Source: Diadema setosum
Lineage: Eukaryota; Echinodermata; Echinoidea; Diadematoida; Diadematidae
DNA: 64,000 nt
NCBI RefSeq assembly: GCF_964275005.1
Contig: NW_027307649.1
Span: forward strand, 1,131,001-1,195,000
Reading direction: 5' to 3'
Both the position numbers and the translations under genes were made by a program. Shown here in pieces: positions 1 through 11,900 of the stretch. How positions within the stretch are numbered: position 1 is the first letter of the stretch; the number at the start of each line of letters is the position of its first letter. A model generated the notes under the pieces. That model was not told where the DNA came from. It did no database searches and saw nothing but the letters and a program-made list of their open reading frames with translations.

Positions 1-2
1 GT

Positions 3-104
3 CACTACGAGGGGTGCAGCCGAGCCTTCGCCCAGTCAGGGAACCTGAAACGCCACTTCAGAACGCACGTCCTGGATCGTAAACTGGAGCGAATTTCAGC
101 TTGA
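3..104 (+). CDS. C2H2 zinc-finger protein, C-terminal part of last exon (partial)
   Basis: The window opens inside an open frame of 33 codons closed by TGA at 102-104. It encodes the second half of a classical C2H2 zinc finger: a Cys at residue 5, the linker and helix AFAQSGNLKRH with the first zinc-binding His, then FRTH with the second His. This C-x12-H-x3-H spacing is canonical. A basic 12-residue tail follows. The first Cys of the finger and all upstream exons lie outside the window, so the gene cannot be named. Such fingers bind DNA or RNA in the nucleus; the target is unknown. It could be the final finger of a multi-finger transcription factor. The splice acceptor is not visible. Confidence 0.8.
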   Translation, partial: HYEGCSRAFAQSGNLKRHFRTHVLDRKLERISA

Positions 105-310
105 ACGGTGGACATGTCTAGCTGATCGAACTCAGAACTGTGTTAAACCATGAAAGCCATTTCAACTCAGGAAATATTATCACTTTGAGCAGATAATTTC
201 AATATGATATCATGTACGCTTTAAGGCATTGGTGCTTACATGCCACGGTTGTATATATTTTCATCGCTTGCGAGTTCATTCAAGATAATAAAGCAAGTCA
301 TGTTCTATTA
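105..310 (+). terminator. 3' UTR and poly(A) signal of the zinc-finger gene
   Basis: AT-rich non-coding sequence follows the stop codon. A canonical AATAAA hexamer lies at 287-292, so cleavage is expected at about 305-320. Nothing else in the first 500 bases looks coding. Confidence 0.55.
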
Positions 311-528
311 CCCTAAAGACATTTCTGAATGTTTCGTCATTCTTTGTGTTTTGCACAAGTTCCTACGGTGAGAAATGATTGTGTATGCGCATGAATTACA
401 GAGGATGTTCTATGCTGTTTTCTTGATGTATGTGTGTGTGTCTGTGTGTGCGTGAGTGCAAATGTAGGTGTAGATGAATATACATATATGGTGCATATCG
501 CTTTATTTACAGTGCGGGCATACTTGTG

Positions 529-529
<1 letters not shown>

Positions 530-573
<44 letters not shown>

Positions 574-600
574 ATATATATATATATATATACATATATA

Positions 601-643
<43 letters not shown>

Positions 644-645
644 TA

Positions 646-693
<48 letters not shown>
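530..693. repeat. (TA)n microsatellite with interspersed AGTACA units
   Basis: A long run of TA dinucleotides, broken three times by the same short interruption (atagtacatata). The repeated interruption suggests slippage expanded a higher-order unit rather than a pure dinucleotide. The tract translates in every frame to Tyr/Ile repeats, which are not genes. Confidence 0.95.
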
Positions 694-696
<3 letters not shown>

Positions 697-2841
697 CATG
701 TTGAGAATTCACGTATTGGCTCCACAAAGAAATGAAGAAACAAACTGAGATATGGCAATATTAAACCCCTCCCCCAACTACCCAGATACATGTGTACACG
801 TACTGCTTAACTAATAAAAAAACAAAAAACAAAAACAAAACAAAAACATGCTATAATGATACAGAAACAACATTTAACACAATATACACAGACACACAAA
901 CATCAGTAAAATAATTCCATATAGAAACATGTAGAACAATGTACCACACAACTGATATCATGTGTATCATAATTTATACTTCTGCAATAACCATTCTCTA
1001 TATGACACAATACGTAACACCAAGCATAACAACGTGTAATGCAGTGCAGTGTTTCTGTAAAAACTTCAACATAAAGATATTACTGATACCATATTCATGA
1101 TTTGTGACCGTCAGTTAAAGTATTCTGATACCTGAAGGTATATTTCATACACACAGTTTGTCACACTGCTCAACACTAAGGTGTGGCAATATATCTCTAA
1201 CAGTTATTTGACTAAAACAATCTTGTGAAGTAATAATTTTGTTATATTCTTTGAATATATTCACTTGATCTTGCCATCCAAAAAGATCAAGAGTTCCACG
1301 TAATTTTGATTAAATGTTTAAAGTGAAACATCAGATATCATATCTGTCAGCAATATCTGCCTTAATGTGGTTCTGAAATGTAATTAAAACTGATTTATGC
1401 TCTACTGCTAGGCACAGTTGTCATGAATTCTTCTCAATATGATGATTACTCTCTAAAATTTACAGTTGATAGTAATACACTGGGGTAACATTCTAGCAAA
1501 CTGTTTACAGGATGGGCAGTGTTCACTCACAAATCAAGATGATTGGATAGTGTGTTTCTTTTTAAGCATGATAGAGTTCAGAAGTACAGAGTGAGTCACA
1601 AAAATGTCCCATCATTTTGAAGTTGTCTTCTTGGAAGTATGAACATTTAATCAAAACCCATGATTACGATGTTTATACTTCAAGCAAGACAACTACAAAA
1701 TGACGAGACATTTATGTTTTTTCTGGCTCACTGTGTAGTGATCAACTGATAACCACATCAATAAATATCACTGTTGTATGGAGAGATTAAATACTGTAAG
1801 GAAGCTTTTTTCCACACACCCAAGATAACTACAAGTGATATGCCTACATGGGGCAAGTCTATGCAGTCACACAACTCATATGATACAATTCAAATGTATC
1901 TACAGCCAGAGCTCAACAGTAACATTTTTGTCTGGTGGTTTTTGGTGGCCTGGAAAAAAAAAAAAAAAAAAAAATATGTAGTGGCCCTACATAAAACCAA
2001 AAGTAACATTCCATTGTCAATCTCAGTTGCTTGATCAAGCCAATAAATGATAAATTTGGTGGTCTGGCACCATTTTTTTTTAGTGGCCCCAAGCCATCAC
2101 TAATGTCAAGCCCTGCCATAGCAGAGATCTCATTTATGAGTCTGCTACAATCTCCCCTAATAAGAGATTACATGTGAAAGACCATGCACACAGCAGCCAA
2201 CTGTGAAAAGCAACTAACATTACACCTAAGTCTTCTCCAAGGGTTGTTGTCATATTCGAAAGGGGCACAAGGATTATCAATGAACTGCAGGATCAGGCAA
2301 AGGGAAAGAAGCAGAATTTACCAAGTTGAATAAATCAGTCTCATTTGGAAATGTTTATCAATGCAAGTGTGTTGCATTTAATTGGAGTTATTTCCACAAC
2401 ATTTTGAAAGAAACACAGAATCAAATTTTACTGGCTATTTCACTCTAAGACAAAAATAATGTTCACCCTTATTTGGGAAAGAAACAACTATCTATAGAAG
2501 ATGATTGTGACATTCAGCATGAATAGTGAGCAGATGCTTTTGAGAAAAAAAAAATCCACCTTTTTTGATGTCAATTATTTCTACAACCACCAAATTCATC
2601 CTACAAGGAAAAGAAACTATTACAACTGACTTTAATATAATGCGTATTGAGATTCGGAAAAACAAAACAAAACAAAATCACAAAACTTCATCCATCTAAT
2701 GTGACCATATCTATTTGAATAAATAGGAGTTACATCTTATCTTCACATTCCTAACAACAAAAAGGGTCACACTACCACTGGCTAATTACTGATAATCATG
2801 GGGTTACTAATTTACCATTTGTAGCATGAATCCAAACCATA
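694..2841. other. Intergenic, no gene seen
   Basis: AT-rich sequence with no credible exon on either strand. It holds one dispersed repeat copy (about 1,913-2,119, separate entry) and an A-rich tract near 1,953. Around 1,600-1,710 there is an imperfect inverted repeat: acaaaaatgtcccatcattttg and its approximate complement near 1,690-1,720. Confidence 0.6.
1913..2119 (-). repeat. Dispersed GGCC-motif repeat, copy 1 (reverse)
   Basis: Read on the minus strand, this has the pattern AGGGCTTGACATTAGTGATG followed by recurring GGCCACT and AGGCCACC motifs. The same organisation, starting with an 'aGGGxTCG..ATTAg' block, recurs forward at about 7,672-7,890 and 35,578-35,762. The copies are diverged and I cannot assign a class; a SINE or a fragment of a larger element are both possible. 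Confidence 0.4.
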
Positions 2842-3310
2842 TAGTGTACAAGCTGATATTTTCGATAATGAGGAGGTCTCAAACATTTTCGCAAGATGCT
2901 GTTTTTGTGAATTGAAACCAAGGCTACCGTCACTGTACTACATGTATTAGCCTAGAGCATAGCAACATATTCATGTCTTCCGTGGAATAATTTGAAGAAT
3001 TTTTTTCATAATTACGCAGTACCCGCTGCATGCTATAAGGATTAGAACACTTGCTGTCGGGCGGAAGCTCGGTGGTCTAGTGGAGATGACGCCTGTCCAG
3101 AGATCAGGAGGTTGTATATTTGAATCCTGCTCGAGTATGTACGCTCATGATTTTTGTTACCATGGCTACTACTAAAACACTGATCAATTCAGTGCTTATT
3201 TGCATCTATGTAGGGCAATTTGTCAATCAGTTGCAACATATTCATGTGTTGTTAAATTCGCGGTGCAACAGTGATTCACAAAATTTGTGAAAACAACAGC
3301 TTATACAGTA
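2842..3310. mobile_element. MITE (ACTGTATAAGCTGTT family), interrupted by a SINE
   Basis: Ends are imperfect inverted repeats: the left starts TAGTGTACAAGCTGATATTT, and the right end read backwards is TACTGTATAAGCTGTTGTTT. Without the inserted SINE and one copy of its target duplication the element is about 198 bp. An uninterrupted copy of 207 bp with the same ends and internal order is at 8,244-8,450. The flanking TA and the TIR style resemble Tc1/mariner-derived MITEs, which is inference. Confidence 0.75.
2977..3232 (+). mobile_element. tRNA-related SINE with 15 bp target-site duplication
   Basis: Flanked by an exact 15 bp direct repeat, GCAACATATTCATGT, at 2,962-2,976 and 3,233-3,247. Inside is a pol III A-box-like sequence, TGGTCTAGTGG (3,073-3,083), and a degenerate B box ending TTGAATCC (3,117-3,127). 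About 95 bp precede the A box, so the tRNA-like part is not at the 5' end. The 3' tail is GGGCAATTTGTCAATCAGTT rather than poly(A). A second, more diverged copy is on the minus strand at about 58,372-58,605. Confidence 0.75.
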
Positions 3311-3417
3311 GTATCTCAGGAAGAATGGCACATTAAAGTTTACTGTGATCAAATGTTGGCTTATGGTCCAATGTAAAATTGCAACAAACTTATGTTTTCA
3401 ACAATCAGAGCACAATA

Positions 3418-3603
3418 TAGTACACTCCTGTTATAGGAAAGTCCTCGGGACTGGCGGTTTACTTGAAATTCTTGAAATTTACGAACAGCTGCAAAACTAA
3501 CCGTATAAAGATATACACATGATAATTTATGGGGATGGATTTTTACTTCATTTTAACAAGAATTTTGATATAACCATGTTCACTATAAAACAGGAGTGTA
3601 CTG
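3418..3603. mobile_element. MITE, AGTACACTCCTGTTATA family, copy 1
   Basis: Inverted ends: AGTACACTCCTGTTATA at 3,419-3,435 and TATAAAACAGGAGTGTACTG at 3,584-3,603. A TA dinucleotide flanks both sides (3,416-3,417 and 3,604-3,605). The reverse complement aligns along its length with 62,372-62,556. TIRs of the form CAGTxxACTCC..GTTATA with TA duplication are typical of pogo/Tigger-type MITEs; that class is inferred from family knowledge. Confidence 0.7.
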
Positions 3604-5327
3604 TATGCAGTTTACAGACTGAACTAAGCAACAGAAAAATGAAGGACATCAACTAGTAGTAAATACTTTCTTGGTCACAATGCAAGTAAACTTTGTTTGC
3701 TCGCTTGCAAGGTATACTGTACTACGTTTACAGCATGATGAAATTCCCAAGGATCATTCTATACTGTAACAACACTGTCATACTGTAAGTTCAATTGAAT
3801 TTCAGTATATACCAGTCACACACTGGAATTTGGGATGTGTAATCATTATGAACAGGCAGCAGCTACCAAGAAAGATGGAGTGACTTAAGTACAGGCTCAA
3901 AACTATGATGCATAAAATGGCATCTCATCCAGAAAGTCTCTGAGAGAGCTATGAACAAAATATACAGACACCAGAATTTACACATGAAAGAGTTGGTAGC
4001 TTTTGCTTCTCTATACAACACAACAACAACAACAACAACATATTTGTGTGAATATCATTATAGTGATGTTGAACACAGTATGCATGGCTGGTGATTCAGT
4101 ATTCTCTAATCTTGAAAACAAGCATGTGTATTAATACAGTCTTTGTGCATGGCTGACTAAATTTCTGTCACTTTGTCCAAGACAATGACATAATCAGACA
4201 GTGATGACATATCACGATTTAAACATTAAGGAATGCATTAGATTTATACTTATGAAGTGATCATACACGGTAAAATAAGTAAATATGTAGTTCATGACCA
4301 TAACTAAAGCATGATGACCCACAGCCAGACAGCACTACACAGAGAGTATTAAATTTAGCTACATGCTGTACAGAGTACTGAATTGCAAACAGCTATCAGG
4401 AAGGTACATTGTGCAGGAAACAAGAACCATATAATGCCAGTTGGGGTAAAGTTGACTCTCTCTAAATCACACAAAATATCAAAAAATTGTCACTGTGTAA
4501 ACAGCAAATATTTGGACATTATTGCAAACGGAGAAAACCTGTACCTGCATGAAGCTATTGCATAATAACAACAATATTTAAACATGAAACAACTATAAAT
4601 GTAACCCATCACCTAATAACCTTCAGACTAATCAGAAAAGTACATCCTACAAGATGTGAAATGCCCTTTCTTCCAGGATTCTCTTCACTACTGTAACTAA
4701 ATCACCATTCAGGAAAGTAAAATTTGTTCGGACAGTCTACCAGGACACAGGCTCGGACTGCACTGGTAATTCATTAGTATACCGTTATTCATTTGTGGGT
4801 TAGCATGTCAATTGTGTAACTGGTAACTTGGAGTGGAATATATACCTGATTTTTTCAATGAATATGCGCCAGATTTAAATGACTTTAACATGATGAAATA
4901 TCATTGTACATGTCAGCCACTTGTTGATATTTTTGTCAATTACTGGTAAGCATCAGAGACTACTTTTAAATTGCACAACATTGTTGCAGTCCATTTGAAT
5001 ATGCTGGAAAATGGCAGTTTTGGTTAAATGGTACATAGTATACAAGGAGACTTGACAGAAACTCTGAACAGTTTTCACTTCTCAATTCAAAATTAAAACA
5101 AAGCATAATCTTAAAATTTGCCATTCCTTTGATAAAGCATCTGGGGATAAAAATGGGACTTTGTACTTTTAAACCACAGCTAATCACTTTGAATATGCCC
5201 AACTAGGGAGCAATTAATAATTGCCTGAACATCACTTATCCTATGTTTTGACACTGAAAATCTGGGGAATGGTAATGCACTTGATAGCACAAATGACTCC
5301 AAGGGACCCTCCTCCCTTGGTTACCAC

Positions 5328-5369
<42 letters not shown>

Positions 5370-5854
5370 TTGAAGAAGTGGAGGAAGAGAGGTAAGAGAA
5401 ATGAGAATGAGCCACACCCTTCAATCATCTCTGTAGTAAGACCTTTTCGTTGGAGTGTATGAGAACCATTTTCACTCATGAAGCCATAGGTACAGTTGGT
5501 TAGCACATCCACAGTGTACAAGTTGACAAACTCTCCAAAGGCTTGTCGATACCAGTTGAAACAGTCAGGAAGCTGAGCGAGTGTGACCGAGACGTCAGTA
5601 CGATGTCAGAAATGAGAATAATATGCCAGATTTAGGACAATGGCAAACTTGGGGTGAATGCATACTCACTTTGGGCAGAAAACGCAGGAGACAATGTTGC
5701 GCACATGCAGAAATTCAAACTTATGTCATATGTAGCTGTCCACAGTGTTAACGGGCAAGTGGCTTAAGTCCCCAGTGTGCAACTGGACGACTCTGGGGAA
5801 AGTCATGGGTGAATTCCCGCAAGATCCTTCCCCCTCTCATCGGCAGTTGCTGTG
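3604..5854. other. 3' flank of VPS50, no gene seen
   Basis: No supported exon. Simple repeats are (CAA)n at about 4,016-4,041 and (GAT)n at about 5,328-5,369. The minus-strand 3' UTR of VPS50 must run leftwards from 5,854, but I could not pick a convincing AATAAA complement close to the stop codon, so its end is undefined. Confidence 0.5.
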
Positions 5855-5968
5855 CTACCTTGGTCTGCTCTTCTCAAAGTCCTCAATGGCATTCAGGATC
5901 CTCTGGCGAGATTTCTTGGAGCTGACGGCACAGGACACCAGGCTACTGAGCTGCTTTGCCGAGTACTC
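5855..5968 (-). CDS. VPS50: VPS50 terminal coding exon
   Basis: Thirty-seven codons plus TAG. It continues WVKEHK from the previous exon into [24 protein letters not shown] and ends SRPR. The KKSRQ..L.AI.D pattern matches the C-terminus of vertebrate syndetin, so the C-terminus is complete. Confidence 0.93.
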   Translation of the reverse strand, partial: EYSAKQLSSLVSCAVSSKKSRQRILNAIEDFEKSRPR

Positions 5969-8900
5969 CTGTCCACCGTGCAAACGGCAATATCAGAATG
6001 AGAAAAAGGGGGGGGGGGGGGGAATGTCAGTGATATAGAATCATGAGGCTTCTGGGGGGACTTGGGTAGCTTTCCCCTTCCACTGGAAGAAGAGGAAGTA
6101 CAAAATTGACTGAGAATAGCTCTGAGCTAGGGTGAAGGATGGTGGGATAAAGGAAGGATTTCCATGGAAGGAACATAAATAACTGAGAAGATAAGAACAG
6201 ACACATATTTCCTATTCCACGAGGAGTGGTAACTGGTTGGATTCACTGCTTGTAATATTCCTATCTATAATCTACGGTTACAATTCCCTGATTGCCCTTT
6301 ACCGACAATATGATCATGCTCACTGTACTATTAACTCTTTATGTGCCACATTCGCACATCCGACTCGGTCGACGGCGTGCCAACTTCTTATATTCTGCTC
6401 AAACGCACCAATCCACCCAATCCGATCGATAAATCGCCAAATGCCGCGGTACAATTAAAGCGTTTCTCGCGCTTCCGTTCCTCTCACATATAGCTTACAT
6501 TTCATGTAGTGATTGATTATCAAGAGGTGTTCTCTACTGGATTTGAGAGTAATTTCTAGGTTCTGTCACTGTTTTGTGTGCAAAAGTCATGCCTTTGCAG
6601 TAATGTAGCTACTGGTCATGTGAAAGAAAAACAATCATAGATTTGTCATACAATAATACATCAAAGCAAAACTTGGCATTTTCTCTACAACTTTACTCAC
6701 TATTTGTTCAGATCAACAGAAATTTACAGAAGTTACAAAGACTTGAACAACAGAATGTTTTCTCAAAGCATGAAACCGTTAGTGTCTCAGAATAATGTGG
6801 CACAAAGGGGGTTTCCACCATGGCACATGAAGAGTTAAACTTTCATATTACTTGAATGAAAGATCTTCTTATTCAAAGGCGCTAGTAGCTGCTTGCATTT
6901 GTATTGCTATTTTTGTTTCACTAGGAAAAAAAGACATTCACTCTCTTGGCTCTATAAGGTTGTTTCAAACCAGTTTACATGGCAACAAATGGCTATGACA
7001 TCACATTTTTTGTACTCTATCAAAGGTAGCATGATGGCTCCATTGGCTTCACTTCGCCACATGCTATAGAGTCCACACTGATTGATAACAAACCTTGTGT
7101 TCCTTCACCCAGAGTTCTATGTCTGTCTCAGACAGGTAGTAGGCCTTCACGTAGGCTTCCACAAAGTCCCGGTCTGGAACAGGTCTGAGTACAAACAAGC
7201 CAAAAGAACAGAAAGACTAAAATCCAATGCTGTGTGACGGTCAATTGAAGTTGATACAAAAGCAGGTTTCAAATTATACTTTTCTAAAGGACTATGTAGC
7301 TACAGTTGTTCTCTACATGTCTCTATATTGAAACACAAGAAAACCTTCCTTTTTCACATATTCCAAAGCAACATGTCACGATCACACAAGTCATGCAACT
7401 TACACCAAAAGGATTACGCATTGTTATATTTTGGGGTTGTGTTTTTTTTGTTTTTTTTTTTTGGGGGGGGGGCCACAAAGATATTCTAATAGACAGTTTG
7501 ACAAATTATGTCAAAGTGCACATGAGCAAATTTAGGATTGATCAGGTGGGGGGTTTGTTTGGTGACAAGAGGCTTGAAAAGAAAAGAGCCTCACAAACTC
7601 ATGAGCTTATCAGCTTTCTCCTTTCAAGCTAGTGCTTTAGAAAAACATAAATCATCACCTTGTCCCATGTGCCAGGGTTCGTCATTAGTAGTGCCCCGGG
7701 GCCACTAGATATTGATGTCAGGCCATAAACTTTTTAAAAGGCTATCTTTTGGTGGCCTGATCCGGCAAAGAAGATTAAAAATGGATTGTTATGTTTGCCC
7801 TTGTTTCAGGTCACCACAATTTCAGATTCAAAGATTCTAGTGGCCCAGACGGGCCATCAGAGAAAATGGTTAGCGTCGAGTCCTGTGTGCATACATGGAG
7901 TCACAAGTAAAATTCCTGTTTCAGGAAAAACATTTTGAACGTTCATTTCCCGTCTGATTTGAAGAAACACCTGCAGTTGCATTGGGTCAGATTTTTGGTT
8001 TGAAGTTACACTCTGTGAACAGCAGACAAAGGTCTACTAAGAAAAACAACACAGTCATTTAGATGCAGAGTTATAAAAGCAATATCATGGACAGCACCTG
8101 AACGGTTTCTTTAGGCAGCAGTGAAAGAACATTGAAGAGAGGTTGTTAACATATTAAAAAAGGTAGTTGGATTATGCAAGTGGGTGATATCCAGCTTTAC
8201 AACTGTTTGGTTTCAATGGTTAAAAATTCAAGTTCATTTGAACTACTTTATAAGCTGTTATTTTCGTGTACAGATATTTTCACGAATGACGAGGTCTGGG
8301 ACATTTTTGTGAGATTTGTTTTCGCAAGTGGAAACCTTGGCTATCGTAAGTGTACTGTTGCCCTAGCGCATGGCTACATTTTCGCGTGTTGTTAAGTTCG
8401 CGGTCCAAGAGTGATTCGCAAAATTTGGGATAATAACAGCTTATACAGTATCCTTTGCTTTGAACTGATCTATTCATCACAGCCCATTCGAGCCTGGTGA
8501 TGCTCTTCAATTCATCACAGACCAGAAAGAAAGAGAGCCATAAACTCACTTGACTTGAGCGATGCCTTCAATCTTGATGAGGAACTGCTGGAAGTCTAGC
8601 TGCATCAGGGCCCTGCCCTCGTTACTGCACTTCTTGGCACTGGCAAAGCTGACAGGATTGAAGACAAAGAGGGCGCTAGTGACACTTACTGGAAAAGCAG
8701 AAACTTTGGCAAAATTCATTTCTTGTGTTAGGCCCATTTCAGAGAACTTTGTTCATTTGCAAGCACTCTGATGAGAATATTTCTTTCTCACGGCATATTT
8801 TGGCACAAATAATGTGAAAGTTGTGACAGCAACCACTACACTAATATTCAGATATGGAAATATAGAATATAAAAGGATTTGGGTTATTTTCATGAGTCAA

Positions 8901-11900
8901 GCAATTAGCCGAGGGAGTTCATATACCAACCATTTCAGAAGTATCACCATCATCACTATCATCATTTAGTAAATAAACAGTGTATCTTAATGGCAAAAAG
9001 CACTCACCCCTCAACTAAGATCCTATTTGCCAGGCGAATGACATGTTCCCACAGCACACGGTGAGCTTCCATGGGGATTGGTACTCTCCTAATGGCAAGA
9101 AGAAGAAAAAAGGATACCAATGTCAGCTGTCCACTTTAAGTCAACTTTCGGAATAAATCAAACATTTAAAAAGACAGTGCTACGTATCCCTCCAATACGA
9201 ACAGAAGTTTCATGTGTTTTGCAAACAACAAAAACACACCAAGATGTTAGTAACAACCAAACATGCAATTTTGGGGTTGTGATGATGTCATCACTACACA
9301 CGTCTACTATTGACCTGTCCTGTAAGTGAATACAGGTAGCAATGACAACCTTTAGAAGAGGGGTCATAGTTGATAGATTATCTACCACAAACAGATTTAT
9401 GTATGTTGGTGTACAAACCATAGGGAGGGAAGTGTTCAATTTTGCATCAGTTGTTGTGACCACTATTACAATAATGGTGAAAACGTTCTAAATCTTAAAT
9501 CTGACTTTGATGACACTCCTCCCATGCTGTCTGCCAGAGTTTACCCTATTCACTGAAGTCATCTGAACATGGCATTTGTGCATTACACATAGATACAGCT
9601 CATGCTTTGTATTTCTTTAGAAAACCCTATGCACTCCATGTATCTGCATCATCAGCACAATCATTATGCAAGATTATGGAGACAGGTTTGTAGTGGAAAC
9701 TATCACAATAATGCCCCCATATCCCAGCTAATAGTTTGCATTCAATATCATGTGCAAAATCTCACAAAACTTTGAATTTGATTGTGAAAACCCTGACACA
9801 ATCTGGTGTATAGGGGGCGCTCTAAACTATCTCTTTGGGAAGAAGGAATTCTACCGATGCTCTTACTTGTTCATGAGGTCCAGCCGGCTACTAAATCCAC
9901 TCATGTCCTGGGAATAGGAATTAAAGAATATGAGGAGCAAAAATGATTAAAGTTCCATGTTTTCAATCTCTCATTAGAAATTTCCTACAAATTTCAATTA
10001 GAACTTAAGATTTTCTTCTTCCACTTAAACAAAGAGATATATTAAATGTAAAAAAAAAAAATAGTTACAGACATAACCACATCATTTACATTAACTAAAC
10101 ATTTTTTACTGATATCATTCATTCAATGATGAACCATTTTTAACTCAAAGGGAATGGATCAGTTGATACATAATCAAAGTAGAAATGTCGCTTTGGCGAC
10201 TGGTATGCCTCCGCCATAATGCATGATTTTCCCAATAGGTCTAGATAGTACATGTGGACAATGTGTGATTACATTTTCACAAAATTGGCAAAATATTGAA
10301 ATGACAAGTTTGTCACAAATGTGTTGAATGTTCACCTTCCTTGACCTAGGTTTAATTGGATGAATAGGAAAGCATGTATCTAGGGATTTAAGGACTTTAA
10401 CTCGACTTTGACCCATTCATACATTTAGGCATTGAGTAATTTTCAAGGTACAGGTGTGGAGAAAAAGTGCAATTTCTGAATTGAATAGTAAATTGTTACC
10501 ATTTTCATCTGGCCCTTGACCCTAAAATTCATAAGATAATCACTTTCAGGTAGAACATGCATAATGTGTACTAAGTTTCAAGATAACTTGAGCCACTTCC
10601 GAGATATGGAGGAAAAAGTTAGTTCAGCACTTTCACTTGATCTTTGACCTTTTGACCTTTGAGGCAAAAAAAGAAGAAAAAAAAAACTTTCCAGAGAATT
10701 TCTATTAGGTTACACATGTATGCATACACAAAGTGTTAAAAAAATAACCCTGCTGGCATTGCATGATAGGAGCGAAATAGTAAAATTTTAAAGTGTTGCA
10801 CTTGACCTTTGACCCCTGACCTTTGACCCCATGAACCCTACATTCTCTAGATAATCACTTCCAGTCAGTATATGTATATACTATGTTCCATGAAGATACC
10901 TTGAACAATTTTCCAAGGTATGGAGAAAAAAAAAAGTTTTAACATTTTTACTTGACCTTTTGACATTTGACCTTTGACCTCATGACCCACACTTTCACCA
11001 GAGAATCTTAATTGGGTAATACATGTATACACTAAGTTTCAAGAAAATATCTTCAGGCATTCAATAGATATGGTGGAAATAGTGAAATTTTATGTATTTG
11101 ACCCTGACCTTTTGACCTTTGACCTTTGACCTCATGACCCAAACTTTCACCAGAGAATCTTAATTGGGTAATACATGTATACACTAAGTTTCAAGAAAAT
11201 ATCTTCAGGCATTCAATAGATATGGTGGAAATAGTGAAATTGTATGTATTTGACCTTGACCTTTTGACCTTTGACCTTGAGCATGTGCACCCAAAAGTTG
11301 ATAGGCACAACTTCACCCCCTAATACACATACATGCCAAGTTTCATTAGGATACCTCAACGGGTTTTGATAGTTACCTTGTCCACAAAATTCATTACGGA
11401 CGGACGGAAGGACGGACGAACGGAAGGACGGACGGACGGAAGGACGGACGGACGGACAATTTCATAACTTCCCATATCTTCATCCAATTTTGATCAAATG
11501 TTTGCCTTTGTGCTCATTCAACTTTACTCATTCTTTTCAGATATAAGTTTTACAGGGCCCCGTTTTATCAAAAGATAAAATCGATTTTAAATTTCCTTAC
11601 CACACAGGCTGCCATAGACTTACAGTTGAAATCAACTATATAATCAATTTTAACTCTTCATAAAACAGGGCCCTGCAGGTCCGAAATTGGCCTTTTAGCT
11701 GACCTGGAGCAGAGCATCCACATAGTGGCTGTGCTGAGACATGATGTCCCTAATGTCCCACTTGACAGTCATCATCAGCTGCAGGATACGGTCGTAGTCC
11801 ATGCAGCGGGAGGCCACACCCCGGTAGATGGGCTTCCGCAGGTCGCTGGCCACACTGACCGTCTTTTACATGATCAGAGAGAAAATCAGTCATTTTCAGC

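Noticed and set aside
3058..3130. tRNA-like A and B boxes
   Set aside because: The cloverleaf is incomplete, the B box is degenerate, and the segment lies inside a 256 bp element with a 15 bp target duplication, so it is a SINE and not a tRNA gene.
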